Assembly: GCF_012911935.1 (NCBI RefSeq)
Contig: NZ_JAAXLA010000075.1
Coordinates: 1-34,632, forward strand
Length of the DNA: 34,632 nucleotides
From: Pseudonocardia acidicola
GTDB taxonomy: Bacteria; Actinomycetota; Actinomycetes; Mycobacteriales; Pseudonocardiaceae
Direction of reading: 5' to 3'
The notes beneath the pieces are model-generated. The model was not told the DNA's origin and did not search any database. It saw only the letters and a program-made list of their open reading frames with translations. The translations under genes were made by a program, and so were the position numbers. Shown piece by piece: positions 1-14,323 of this stretch (its first letter is position 1; every line of letters begins with the position of its first letter).

Positions 1-2
1 GT

Positions 3-1052
3 GGAAGACCGGCCCACCCTGCCGTGCCCGGGCTCTCCGGCTTCAGCGGGCCGGTCTTCCACTCCGCTCGCTGGGACCACGACGTCGACCTGACCGGCAA
101 GCGGGTCGCCGTGATCGGCACCGGAGCCAGCGCGGTGCAATTCGTGCCCGCCATCGCCGACCGGGTCGCCGGGATCACGGTGTTCCAGCGTTCGGCGCCG
201 TACCTGATCCCCAAGCCGGACCGTCGGTACCGCGCCTGGCACCAGGCGTTGTTCCGCCGGGTGCCGGCGTGGCGCACCGCGTCACGCGTCGGCTGGGCGG
301 CGTTCTTCGAGCTCGGCGCGCTGGGGCTGACCACCTTCCAGACCGCCGCCACGCCGTTCCGGTACGCCTTCGAGGGCCTGCTGCGCCGCCAGGTGCCCGA
401 CGCCGCGCTCCGCGAGAAACTGCGCCCGGACTACCCGATCGGCTGCAAGCGGCTGCTGATCTCGTCGGAGTACCTGCGGACCCTGGCCCGGTCGCACGTC
501 GACGTGGTCGCCGACCCCATCACCGAGGTCACCGCGGGCGGGATCCGCACCGCCGACGGCGCGGAGCACCCGGCCGACGTGATCATTCTGGGCACCGGCT
601 TCGCCGCCAACGATTTCCTCGCCCCGATGAAGGTGTTCGGCCCGGACGGCCGGGAGCTCAGCGAGCAGTGGCGCGACGGCGCCCGCGCCTACCTGGGCAT
701 CACGGTGCCCGGGTTCCCGAACCTGTTCCTGCTCTACGGTCCCAACACCAACGTGGGCTCCGGGTCGGTGGTGCACATGCTGGAGTCGCAGATCCACTAC
801 GTCCGGGAGGCGCTGCGGCAGCTCGCGGCCGGCGCACGCAGCCTCACGGTGCGTCCCGAGGCCGCGTCGGAGTTCGACACCGAGATGCAGCGCCGGCTCG
901 CCGGCAGCGTCTGGACCAGCTGCGAGAGCTGGTACCGGACGGCGTCGGGCCGGATCACGAACAACTGGCCGGGCATGATGCGCGAGTACCGCCGCCGCAC
1001 AAGCCGTTTCGACCCGGCCGATTACGAGGTCGAGCCGCTCCCGGCTCGCTGA
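3..1052 (+). CDS. Baeyer-Villiger-type flavin monooxygenase, 5' end missing
   Basis: This is the C-terminal part (about 349 aa) of an NADPH- and FAD-dependent monooxygenase of the flavin-containing/Baeyer-Villiger class, which inserts oxygen next to a ketone or oxidises a related substrate. The frame is open to the left edge, so the N-terminal FAD-binding GxGxxG motif lies outside the window; a GTG at 24 is internal. Visible are the Baeyer-Villiger fingerprint FSGPVFHSARWD (FxGxxxHxxxWD), the NADPH Rossmann motif VIGTGASA just after it, the ILGTGF motif, and GPNTNVGSGS near the C-terminus. It converges on rpoC, and a strong hairpin lies 70 bp after its stop. The class is clear; the substrate cannot be read from the sequence. 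Confidence 0.85.
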   Translation, partial: GRPAHPAVPGLSGFSGPVFHSARWDHDVDLTGKRVAVIGTGASAVQFVPAIADRVAGITVFQRSAPYLIPKPDRRYRAWHQALFRRVPAWRTASRVGWAAFFELGALGLTTFQTAATPFRYAFEGLLRRQVPDAALREKLRPDYPIGCKRLLISSEYLRTLARSHVDVVADPITEVTAGGIRTADGAEHPADVIILGTGFAANDFLAPMKVFGPDGRELSEQWRDGARAYLGITVPGFPNLFLLYGPNTNVGSGSVVHMLESQIHYVREALRQLAAGARSLTVRPEAASEFDTEMQRRLAGSVWTSCESWYRTASGRITNNWPGMMREYRRRTSRFDPADYEVEPLPAR

Positions 1053-1121
1053 CCGGCTTCCGGGCCCGCCCCGCCGCGCTCGGCGGGGTCGCATCCTCGT
1101 CACACCGTGCCCGGAGACGAC

Positions 1122-1168
1122 GAACGGGGCCGGGGACCGCCGCGGGAGAGCGGTCCCCGGCCCCGTTC
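1122..1168. terminator. Bidirectional hairpin terminator between the monooxygenase and rpoC
   Basis: Perfect 19-bp inverted repeat: arms 1122-1140 and 1150-1168 with a 9-nt loop. It lies 24 nt past the rpoC stop and about 70 nt past the stop of the converging monooxygenase gene. There is no clear T-run on either side, so it may act as an actinobacterial U-less terminator or as a 3' mRNA stabiliser. Confidence 0.8.
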
Positions 1169-1191
1169 AGGGCCGAACCTCAGGCACTACC

Positions 1192-5094
<3,903 letters not shown>

Positions 5095-5142
5095 GTGTGT
5101 CCTCAGTTCCTTCGTTGGTCGACTAGTGGCCTCGGGGCTGGG

Positions 5143-8658
<3,516 letters not shown>

Positions 8659-8903
8659 GATGCGTCCTTCCGAGAACTACGCTCTCGTCTGGCGTGCACC
8701 GGTCCCCACGCGCTACCGTCTGGTCAACTCACCCGGGCGGGAGGTCCGGGCGGGGCGATCGTCAGGTTGCAGGGGCAGGTGCGCGCCGTCTGTTGTCAGA
8801 GCGCGGCCACCAACCAGGACCCGCGACACGAGCCGGATGTCTCCCGGTTGGGAGTTCCCGACACGGCGCACACGGAACCTGGGCGGAGGCAGCGCAAAGA
8901 GGC

Positions 8904-8932
8904 AGTCTAGCTGCAAATGCAGCCGCTGTCGA
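8904..8932 (-). promoter_or_regulatory. rpoBC promoter
   Basis: On the minus strand, TCGACA (complement of 8927-8932) and TAGACT (complement of 8904-8909) are separated by exactly 17 bp. The -35 matches TTGACA at 5 of 6 bases and the -10 fits TAnnnT. Transcription would start near 8897, about 240 nt before the rpoB start codon. This is the best sigma-70-type match in the region. The spacer contains a palindrome (8910-8923). Confidence 0.6.
8910..8923. promoter_or_regulatory. Palindrome inside the rpoB promoter spacer
   Basis: GCTGCA-AA-TGCAGC forms 6-bp arms around a 2-bp centre. It lies wholly between the proposed -35 and -10 boxes, where a bound protein would block or reshape the promoter. 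No regulator is known to me for this sequence. Chance occurrence is possible for a 12-bp match. Confidence 0.4.
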
Positions 8933-9147
8933 GACGGGTCACCAAGGCAACCATCGAGATCTAAGAGTGACCTGACAGGCGCACCGAGTCAAGACTCTAC
9001 GCATCGGTAAGTGGTCCCTTTCGGAGGACGACCGGCCCGGGAGGCGTCTCGCAGTGTCACCGGACGCCCGTTCACCGCACCTGTCGACCCGCAGTCGTGA
9101 GCATACGACCGCTCGCCGGGCGGCTCGCCGCCACCCCATCCCCGACC

Positions 9148-9163
9148 CGTCCGTCGACGGACG
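9148..9163. repeat. Perfect 16-bp palindrome upstream of the cyclase gene
   Basis: CGTCCGTCGACGGACG equals its own reverse complement with no central spacer. It lies in non-coding DNA about 120 bp upstream of the cyclase-gene -35 box and about 215 bp upstream of the rpoB -35 box. It could be a binding site for a dimeric regulator. No function can be read from the sequence. Confidence 0.5.
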
Positions 9164-9281
9164 ACCAGCGTACCCGGCCTGTCACCCTCCGCGATGTCGC
9201 CGTCGCGGTCGCGCTACGGAGCCGCCGGCTACCTCGTCCGGAGGCCGGCATCCAGCATCCGGGACGTCGTGTCGACGCGCC

Positions 9282-9311
9282 TTGACACAGCGTGATCGCC
9301 GACACAACGAT
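9282..9311 (+). promoter_or_regulatory. Promoter of the cyclase-CoA ligase operon
   Basis: A perfect TTGACA -35 at 9282-9287 is followed after 18 bp by AACGAT (9306-9311) as the -10. The -10 is a modest match (A2, A5 and T6 present). The predicted start near 9318 gives a leader of about 40 nt that contains the AGGAGA ribosome site. Confidence 0.5.
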
Positions 9312-9314
9312 CAC
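9292..9314. promoter_or_regulatory. GTGATC-N11-GATCAC operator-like inverted repeat
   Basis: The 6-bp arms GTGATC (9292-9297) and GATCAC (9309-9314) flank 11 bp. They overlap the spacer and -10 of the proposed promoter, a repressor-like position. The same hexamers form the outer part of the longer inverted repeat at 31151-31177, before another acyl-CoA ligase gene, but with a different spacing. Confidence 0.4.
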
Positions 9315-9358
9315 CCCGCGGCACTGCACGACCGACGGCAACGACAGGAGAGACGACG

Positions 9359-10327
9359 ATGTCTGACGCCCCCGCGATGGGAGAGTTCCTGGGCGCTGAC
9401 GCCCCGAGCAACTGGGGCAAGTGGGGTCCGGACGACGAACTGGGCTGCCTCAACTACCTCGACGCCGGGGAGGTGCTGCGTGGTGTGCAGCACATCCGCT
9501 CCGGCGAGGTGTTCACGCTGCAGATCCAGATGGGCCGCACCGACGGCCCCGGCGACCCGCTGTGGCCCGGCCGCGAGGGCATCCAGCGGCAGAACGTGAT
9601 GGACGAGTCGACCTGGGACGGCGAGGGCGCCCCGCAGTTCCCCGGTGGGCTGCACTACGCCGACGACACCGCGCTGATCTTCCTGCAGGGTTCCACGCAG
9701 TACGACGCGCTGGGCCACGTCTGGTACGACGGCAAGCTGTGGAACGGCTACGACGCCCGCACCACGGTCGAGGCGATGGACAAGGCCTCGGTGCTGCCGA
9801 TCGCGGAGAAGGGCGTCGTCGGGCGCGGGGTGCTCATCGACATGGCGCGCCACCGCGGCAAGCAGTGGCTCGACAAGGGCGAGACGTTCGACCACGACGA
9901 CCTGGAGGCCGCGGCCAAGGCCCAGGGCGTGACCATCGAGCCGCACGACATCCTGCTGATCCGCACCGGCTGGATGAAGTACTGGTACCAGATCGACAGC
10001 AAGGAGAGCTTCTACGAGGGCTTCAACGAGCCCGGTCTGACCTACTCCCGCGAGCTCGTCGAGTGGTTCCAGCGGATGGAGATCCCCAACCTGGTCACCG
10101 ACACGATCGCCAACGAGGTCACCTACGAGCCCGACAGCGGGATCGCGCTGCCGCTGCACTGCGCGCTGATGCGCAACCTGGGCGTCACCCTCACCGAGAT
10201 CGCCTGGCTCGACGACCTGGCCGACGCGTGCGCCGCCGACGGGCGCTGGAGCTTCCTCTACGCCGCCGCGCCGCTGAAGGTCGTCAAGGGCACCGGCGCC
10301 CCGGTGAACCCCATCGCCATCCGCTGA
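9359..10327 (+). CDS. Cyclase-family (kynurenine formamidase-like) metal hydrolase
   Basis: This 322-aa protein belongs to the cyclase/kynurenine-formamidase/isatin-hydrolase fold family (PF04199), whose members hydrolyse amides, lactones or cyclic substrates with a bound metal. The longer actinobacterial subgroup has an N-terminal NWGKWGPDDELGCLN stretch, seen here at about 18-32. The metal motif is usually HxGTHxDxxxH. Here it reads Q110-x3-Q114-x-D116-x3-H120, so two of the usual His ligands are Gln. I recall similar GxTQWDxLxH forms in this subgroup, so it may be a subfamily trait. AGGAGA lies 7 nt before the ATG. The gene is followed after 11 bp by a CoA ligase on the same strand, so the pair probably acts on one pathway. 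The substrate is unknown. Confidence 0.85.
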   Translation: MSDAPAMGEFLGADAPSNWGKWGPDDELGCLNYLDAGEVLRGVQHIRSGEVFTLQIQMGRTDGPGDPLWPGREGIQRQNVMDESTWDGEGAPQFPGGLHYADDTALIFLQGSTQYDALGHVWYDGKLWNGYDARTTVEAMDKASVLPIAEKGVVGRGVLIDMARHRGKQWLDKGETFDHDDLEAAAKAQGVTIEPHDILLIRTGWMKYWYQIDSKESFYEGFNEPGLTYSRELVEWFQRMEIPNLVTDTIANEVTYEPDSGIALPLHCALMRNLGVTLTEIAWLDDLADACAADGRWSFLYAAAPLKVVKGTGAPVNPIAIR

Positions 10328-10338
10328 GAGGCACTCCG

Positions 10339-12000
10339 ATGAGTGTGTACGACGAGAAGCCCTGGCTGGCCATCTACGACGAGGGCCAGCCCGCCGAGAT
10401 CACGCCGGAGTTCGGCGACGCGCTGGAGATGTTCCGCGCGTCGGTGGCCCGCGACCCCGACGGCGACATCATCCGCTACTTCGACGGCCGGATCACCCTG
10501 CGCGAGCTCGACGAGCTGACCGACGCCTTCGCGTCCGGGCTGCTCGACACCGGGTTCAGCGCCGGCGACCGGGTGGCGCTGTACCTGCAGAACGTCCCGC
10601 AGTTCCTGATCGGGCTGGTCGGCACCTGGAAGGCCGGCGGCGTCGCCGTGTCGATCAACCCGATGAACCGGGAGCGGGAGCTGGAGCTGCTGCTCAACGA
10701 CTCGGGCGCCCGGGTGTTGGTGTGCCTGGAGGGCCTCTACCGCGAGGTCGCGGCGAACGTCGTGGGCAGAACCGCGGTGCAGACCGTGCTGACCACGTCG
10801 GAGCTGGAGTACCAGACCCGCAACGACGAACGGATCTTCGCGGGCGTGCAGCGGATCGCCTTCGACGACACGGTCGACATGGCGGGGCTCATCGAGCGGT
10901 TCCGTGGGCAGCAGCCCCCCGCGGTCTCGTTCACCGCCGACGACACCGCGTTCCTCACCTACACCTCGGGCACGACCGGGCCGCCCAAGGGGGCGATGAA
11001 CACCCACGGGAACGTGGTGTTCAACTCCACCGCCTACCGGCAGTGGTGCAGTCTCGGTGCCGACGACGTGGTCCTCGGGGTCGCCCCGCTCTTCCACATC
11101 ACCGGGCTGATCGCGCACGTGACGATCTCACTGCTGCTCGGGGCGCCGCTGGTGCTGTTCTACCGGTTCGAGCCGTCGGTGGCGATCGAGACGATCCGGG
11201 ACAACAAGACCACCTTCACCGTCGGCTCGATCACCGTGTTCATCGCGCTGATGAACGCGCCCAACGCCGACAAGGACGCGCTGGCGAGCCTGACCAAGAT
11301 CTGGTCGGGTGGAGCGCCGATCCCGCCGAGCACCGTGAAGGCGTTCTCCTCGGCCTTCGGTCAGTACATCCACAACATCTACGGGCTGACCGAGACCACG
11401 TCGCCGTCGCACGGCGTGCCGCGCGACGCCGAGGCCCCGGTGGACGACGCGTCGGGCGCGTTGTCGGTGGGCGTGCCGATCTACAACACCGTCTGCCGCA
11501 TCGTCGGCGACGACGGTGAGGACCTGCCCCCGGGCGAGATCGGCGAGATCGTCACCACCGGCCCGCAGATCGTCAAGGGGTACTGGAACAAGCCCGAGGA
11601 GACCGGCAACGCCATTCCCGGCGGCGCGCTGCACACCGGCGACGTCGGGTACATGGACGCCCAGGGCTGGTTCTACATCGTCGACCGCAAGAAGGACCAG
11701 ATCAACGCGGGCGGCTACAAGGTGTGGCCACGGGAGGTCGAGGACGTGCTCTACGAGCACGACGCCGTCCGCGAGGCGGCCGTGGTCGGGGTGCCCGACG
11801 AGTACCGCGGCGAGACCGTCAAGGCCTACGTGAGCCTGCGGCCGGGCAAGACCGCCGAGGAGGCCGAGCTCATCGAGTTCTGCAAGCAACGGATGGCGGC
11901 CTACAAGTACCCGCGCCGGGTCGAGTTCCTCGACGAGATCCCCAAGACGGTGACCGGCAAGCTGCTGCGCCGCGAACTGCGGGCCCGCAACCAGGCCTGA
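10339..12000 (+). CDS. AMP-forming acyl-CoA synthetase/ligase
   Basis: This 553-aa enzyme of the ANL superfamily activates a carboxylic acid with ATP and joins it to CoA. The P-loop-like motif YTSGTTGPPKG is at about 208-218. YGLTETT (A5), a TGD motif (A7), the hinge region GYKVWPREVED (A8) and the C-terminal PKTVTGKLLRREL with catalytic K541 are all present, so it should be active. The ATG at 10339 lies 11 bp after the cyclase stop, with GAGAGG before it; the frame is open further upstream, but that stretch only shadows the cyclase gene. Overall form resembles fatty-acid or aromatic-acid CoA ligases. A hydrolase-ligase pair suggests ring opening or amide hydrolysis followed by activation of the released acid; this is inference. 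Confidence 0.9.
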   Translation: MSVYDEKPWLAIYDEGQPAEITPEFGDALEMFRASVARDPDGDIIRYFDGRITLRELDELTDAFASGLLDTGFSAGDRVALYLQNVPQFLIGLVGTWKAGGVAVSINPMNRERELELLLNDSGARVLVCLEGLYREVAANVVGRTAVQTVLTTSELEYQTRNDERIFAGVQRIAFDDTVDMAGLIERFRGQQPPAVSFTADDTAFLTYTSGTTGPPKGAMNTHGNVVFNSTAYRQWCSLGADDVVLGVAPLFHITGLIAHVTISLLLGAPLVLFYRFEPSVAIETIRDNKTTFTVGSITVFIALMNAPNADKDALASLTKIWSGGAPIPPSTVKAFSSAFGQYIHNIYGLTETTSPSHGVPRDAEAPVDDASGALSVGVPIYNTVCRIVGDDGEDLPPGEIGEIVTTGPQIVKGYWNKPEETGNAIPGGALHTGDVGYMDAQGWFYIVDRKKDQINAGGYKVWPREVEDVLYEHDAVREAAVVGVPDEYRGETVKAYVSLRPGKTAEEAELIEFCKQRMAAYKYPRRVEFLDEIPKTVTGKLLRRELRARNQA

Positions 12001-12027
12001 GCATCGGCCGCTACAGCGCTGACGACG

Positions 12028-12058
12028 AAGGGCGGCACCCGGATCGGGTGCCGCCCTT
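12028..12058. terminator. Bidirectional terminator between the CoA ligase gene and rplL
   Basis: Perfect 13-bp inverted repeat AAGGGCGGCACCC (12028-12040) and GGGTGCCGCCCTT (12046-12058) with a 5-nt loop. It sits in the 90-bp gap between two converging genes and begins 28 nt after the ligase stop. The plus-strand side is followed by a short T-rich stretch. Confidence 0.85.
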
Positions 12059-12090
12059 TCGTGTGTTCGATGCCCGTGACGGGCGCCGGT

Positions 12091-12480
12091 TCAGCTCAGG
12101 CTGACCTTGGCGCCGGCCTCCTCGAGCTTCGCCTTGGCGGCGTCGGCGGCGTCCTTGGCCACGCCCTCCAGGATCGGCTTCGGGGCCGACTCGACCAGGT
12201 CCTTGGCCTCCTTGAGGCCCAGCCCGGAGACGAGCTCACGGACCACCTTGATGACCTGGATCTTCTTGTCGCCGGCGGAGTCGAGGACGACGTTGAACTC
12301 GTCCTTCTCCTCGGCGGCCTCGGGAGCGGCGCCACCGGCGGCCGGGGCGGCCGCGACGGCGACCGGGGCGGCCGCGGTGACGTCGAAGGTCTCCTCGAAC
12401 TTCTTCACGAACTCCGACAGCTCGATCAGCGTCAGGTCCTTGAACGCGTCGAGCAGCTCGTCGGTCGACAGCTTCGCCAT
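12091..12480 (-). CDS. rplL: 50S ribosomal protein L7/L12
   Basis: This is the stalk protein L7/L12 (129 aa), two or three dimers of which bind L10 and recruit translation factors. The N-terminal dimerisation part MAKLSTDELLDAFKDLTLIE is followed by an Ala/Gly hinge (AAAPVAVAAAPAAGGAAPEA) and the conserved C-terminal domain. I chose the ATG at 12478-12480, preceded by GAGAGG, rather than an in-frame codon 21 bp upstream, because the protein family starts at MAKLS. It follows rplJ closely, as is usual, and is co-transcribed with it. Confidence 0.97.
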   Translation of the reverse strand: MAKLSTDELLDAFKDLTLIELSEFVKKFEETFDVTAAAPVAVAAAPAAGGAAPEAAEEKDEFNVVLDSAGDKKIQVIKVVRELVSGLGLKEAKDLVESAPKPILEGVAKDAADAAKAKLEEAGAKVSLS

Positions 12481-12567
12481 GATTGGCCTCTCTCTACTCA
12501 AAACTCACGGGTGGTGACGGGTCCGGATCTCCGGGCCGCATCAGGTGGTGCTGGGTACCGCTCCGGG

Positions 12568-13170
12568 TCAGCTGTCGCTGTCCGTGGGGGCGTCCGTGGC
12601 CGCCTCGGCCGCGGGCGCCTCGTCGGCGGTCTCGGCCGGCGCAGCCGCGCCGCCCTCGGCCTCGCGCTTCTCGGCCAGGGCCTGGGCGAGGCGGGCCACC
12701 TGCGACGCGGGCGCCGCGAACAGGGCGGCGGCCTTGCTCAGGTTGGCCTTCATCGCGCCGGCCAGCTTGGCCAGCAGGACCTCGCGGGACTCCAGGTCGG
12801 CCAGCTGGTTGACCTCGGCGACGGTCAGCACGCGACCGTCCATGAAGCCACCCTTGATGACCAGGCCCTTGTTGTCCTTGGCGAAGTCACGCAGGGCCTT
12901 GGCCGCCTCGACCGGCTCGCCCTGGACGAAGGCGATCGCCGTCGGGCCGGTGAGCATCGGGTCCAGGCCGTCCACGCCGGCGTTGTCGGCCGCCCGCTTG
13001 ACCAGGGTGTTCTTGGCAACACGGTACGTGGCGGTGGAGCCGAGCGACCGGCGCAGCGCGGTCAGCTGCGCCGTGGTGAGGCCGCGGTACTCGGTGACCA
13101 CCGAGGCGGTCGAGCCCCGGAAGCGGTCGGCGATCTCGTCGACCGCTTCGACCTTGTCGGGTCTAACCAT
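12568..13170 (-). CDS. rplJ: 50S ribosomal protein L10
   Basis: L10 (200 aa) anchors the L7/L12 stalk to the large subunit and, in complex with L12, represses its own mRNA. The start MVRPDKVEAV at 13168-13170 has AGGAGG 6 nt upstream; the frame is open further left, but that stretch is the mRNA leader. The conserved N-terminal domain (EYRGLTTAQLTALRRSL) and the middle are typical. The C-terminus ends in an Ala/Glu/Asp-rich tail of about 35 residues, longer than in many bacteria. The 87-bp gap to rplL contains no obvious terminator. Confidence 0.97.
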   Translation of the reverse strand: MVRPDKVEAVDEIADRFRGSTASVVTEYRGLTTAQLTALRRSLGSTATYRVAKNTLVKRAADNAGVDGLDPMLTGPTAIAFVQGEPVEAAKALRDFAKDNKGLVIKGGFMDGRVLTVAEVNQLADLESREVLLAKLAGAMKANLSKAAALFAAPASQVARLAQALAEKREAEGGAAAPAETADEAPAAEAATDAPTDSDS

Positions 13171-13220
13171 CCCTTGCCTCCTCTCGGGTGTCGGTGCGTG
13201 TGCCACCGCTTCCGACCCCG

Positions 13221-13259
13221 GGAAAAGACGGACGCCCCGGCGCAGGGCGCACGGGGCGT
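13221..13259 (-). terminator. Attenuator-like hairpin in the rplJ leader
   Basis: Read on the minus strand, ACGCCCCG (complement of 13252-13259) pairs perfectly with CGGGGCGT (complement of 13232-13239) around a 12-nt inner part that can itself pair GCGC with GCGC. CCG and then TCTTTT follow at once, ending near 13223. This looks like an intrinsic terminator. It lies between the L10-type leader and the rplJ ribosome site, a fitting place for attenuation of rplJL. Confidence 0.6.
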
Positions 13260-13281
13260 GGCGGGCGCGAGCGCGCCCGGT

Positions 13282-13379
13282 TGACCTCGTCCTCCTGCGC
13301 GGGCCGCCCGCTCGAGCGGGACCTTCGTACACCCCGTGACGACGTGCTCATCGGGGCGCAGACCTGCGGTCTTCGGTGG
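13282..13379 (-). ncRNA. L10 leader (ribosomal protein autoregulatory element)
   Basis: The minus-strand leader of rplJ contains CCGAAGACCGCAGGTC and, further on, GCGCAGGAGGACGAGGTC. GACC (13368-13371) pairs with GGTC (13283-13286), and CTGCGC (13356-13361) pairs with GCGCAG (13295-13300), leaving a 6/8-nt internal loop. Inside are two hairpins: CCCCG with CGGGG (13352-13356 and 13332-13336), and CCCGC-TCGA-GCGGG (13307-13320). This three-way architecture and its place before rplJ match the L10 leader family, to which L10(L12)4 binds to repress translation. Confidence 0.75.
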
Positions 13380-13390
13380 AACTGTCGACC

Positions 13391-13420
13391 ATGCTACGCG
13401 CGCCGGTCGGCGGCGGCCAA
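13391..13420 (-). promoter_or_regulatory. rplJL promoter
   Basis: On the minus strand, TTGGCC (complement of 13415-13420) and TAGCAT (complement of 13391-13396) are 18 bp apart. The -35 matches 4 of 6 bases and the -10 fits TAnnnT. The predicted start, near 13385, lies just before the L10 leader, which supports the call. Confidence 0.6.
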
Positions 13421-13434
13421 ACCCGGCCCCCGCC

Positions 13435-13463
13435 GACCCGTGAGCGCACGGACCGAACGGGTC
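13435..13463 (-). terminator. Possible weak terminator of the mce operon
   Basis: Arms GACCCGT (13435-13441) and ACGGGTC (13457-13463) form a 7-bp stem with a 15-nt loop, starting 6 nt past the stop of the last mce-operon gene. There is no T-run and the loop is long, so read-through into rplJL is possible. Confidence 0.3.
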
Positions 13464-13469
13464 CCCAGG

Positions 13470-14279
13470 TCAGCGGCTCTGCACGTCGGCGATCTTCCAC
13501 TGGCCGTCGACGCGCTGGGCGGTGACGGTCAGCCGGCCCGCGGCCGCGAGCTGCTGGTTGTCGGCGGCCCGGGTGGCCTGCTGGTCCATGAACACGACCA
13601 GCACGGCGTGGTCGCCGTCGAGCTCTCGCACCGCGGCGTTGCTGATCGTCGCCGTGACGACGGCCTGCTGCTGCGGGGCGAGCTGGCGGACCTGCGCGAA
13701 GAGCTTGTCGAACTGGTCGGAGAACGCCGGGGTGATCACCGCGCGGGCGGCCTTCTCGTTCTCGTCGAGCCGGGTGAAGTCGTAGGAGTAGACCTTCTTC
13801 AGCGCATCGCTGATCTGGTCGATCACCTGCGACGTCGTGCCGACGTCGACGAGCGCGGCGTTCTGCGCGGAGGGGGCCCCGCGCAGCCGCTCGTTCTCGA
13901 TCCCGAAGAACACGCTCAGCCCGATCAGCACGGCCAGCGCCGCGGACAGCAGGACGACCGGCCGGGTCCGCAGGCGCGCGAAGCGGCCCGGCTTCTTCCC
14001 GTCCTCCGGGTCTCCCTCGCCGGCCGCGCGGGACGGGGTGTAGCCGCCGTCCTCGGCGCCGTGGCCGTCGATCGCCGTCGTATCGAGGCTCTGCGTCTCC
14101 GGCTCGGGCTCGGCCGCGGGGCGCGGTCGGCGGGAGGGTGCCGGTGGGGCCTGCTCCAGCGCTACCGCACCGGTGGCCTCGGGGCCGGTGCTCTCGGCCG
14201 GCTCGGTGGAGCGGGTGGCGGGCACACGCCCGGCCACCCGGGGTCGGCGGACGACGGGTCCGCGGCGACGTGGGGGCAT
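13470..14279 (-). CDS. Mce-associated membrane protein with long disordered N-terminus
   Basis: This 269-aa protein is of the Mce-associated (Mas) type found after mceF in many actinobacterial mce operons, thought to help assemble or stabilise the importer. Residues 1-100 are rich in Arg, Pro, Glu and Ala and likely disordered in the cytoplasm. One membrane segment lies at about 107-126. The extracytoplasmic domain (about 127-269) resembles the VirB8/NTF2-like part of this family, with the closing pattern RVDGQWKIADVQS. The ATG has AGGAGG 8 nt upstream. It is the last gene of the operon, 44 bp after the other Mas gene. I assign it by position and topology; sequence identity in this family is low. 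Confidence 0.75.
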   Translation of the reverse strand: MPPRRRGPVVRRPRVAGRVPATRSTEPAESTGPEATGAVALEQAPPAPSRRPRPAAEPEPETQSLDTTAIDGHGAEDGGYTPSRAAGEGDPEDGKKPGRFARLRTRPVVLLSAALAVLIGLSVFFGIENERLRGAPSAQNAALVDVGTTSQVIDQISDALKKVYSYDFTRLDENEKAARAVITPAFSDQFDKLFAQVRQLAPQQQAVVTATISNAAVRELDGDHAVLVVFMDQQATRAADNQQLAAAGRLTVTAQRVDGQWKIADVQSR

Positions 14280-14323
14280 TGCGGTGACCTCCTGATGTCG
14301 GTCGTGCCGCCCGGACGGCGTGC

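Larger units (their letters stand above)
8659..9358. other. 700-bp divergent intergenic region between rpoB and the cyclase gene
   Basis: No credible gene is seen here; the short open frames are Arg/Pro-rich and lack ribosome sites. The left part (8659-8897) is the rpoB mRNA leader and contains a small hairpin (8841-8845 with 8850-8854). The middle holds the rpoB promoter (8904-8932). A second -35-like TTGACT (complement of 8987-8992) has only a weak -10 partner. A perfect 16-bp palindrome sits at 9148-9163. The right end carries the promoter and operator-like repeat of the plus-strand cyclase-ligase operon (9282-9314). Confidence 0.7.

Noticed and set aside
8964..8992. Second rpoB promoter with TTGACT -35
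   Set aside because: The only -10 at 17 bp is CACTCT, a poor match; kept as a note only.
9421..10338. Long 5' extension of the first CoA ligase frame
   Set aside because: It overlaps the cyclase gene in another frame and gives Arg/Pro-rich sequence; the ATG at 10339 has a ribosome site and a normal family start.
13171..13332. N-terminal extension of the L10 reading frame
   Set aside because: The stretch holds the L10 leader and hairpin, and a strong AGGAGG precedes the normal start MVRPDK.
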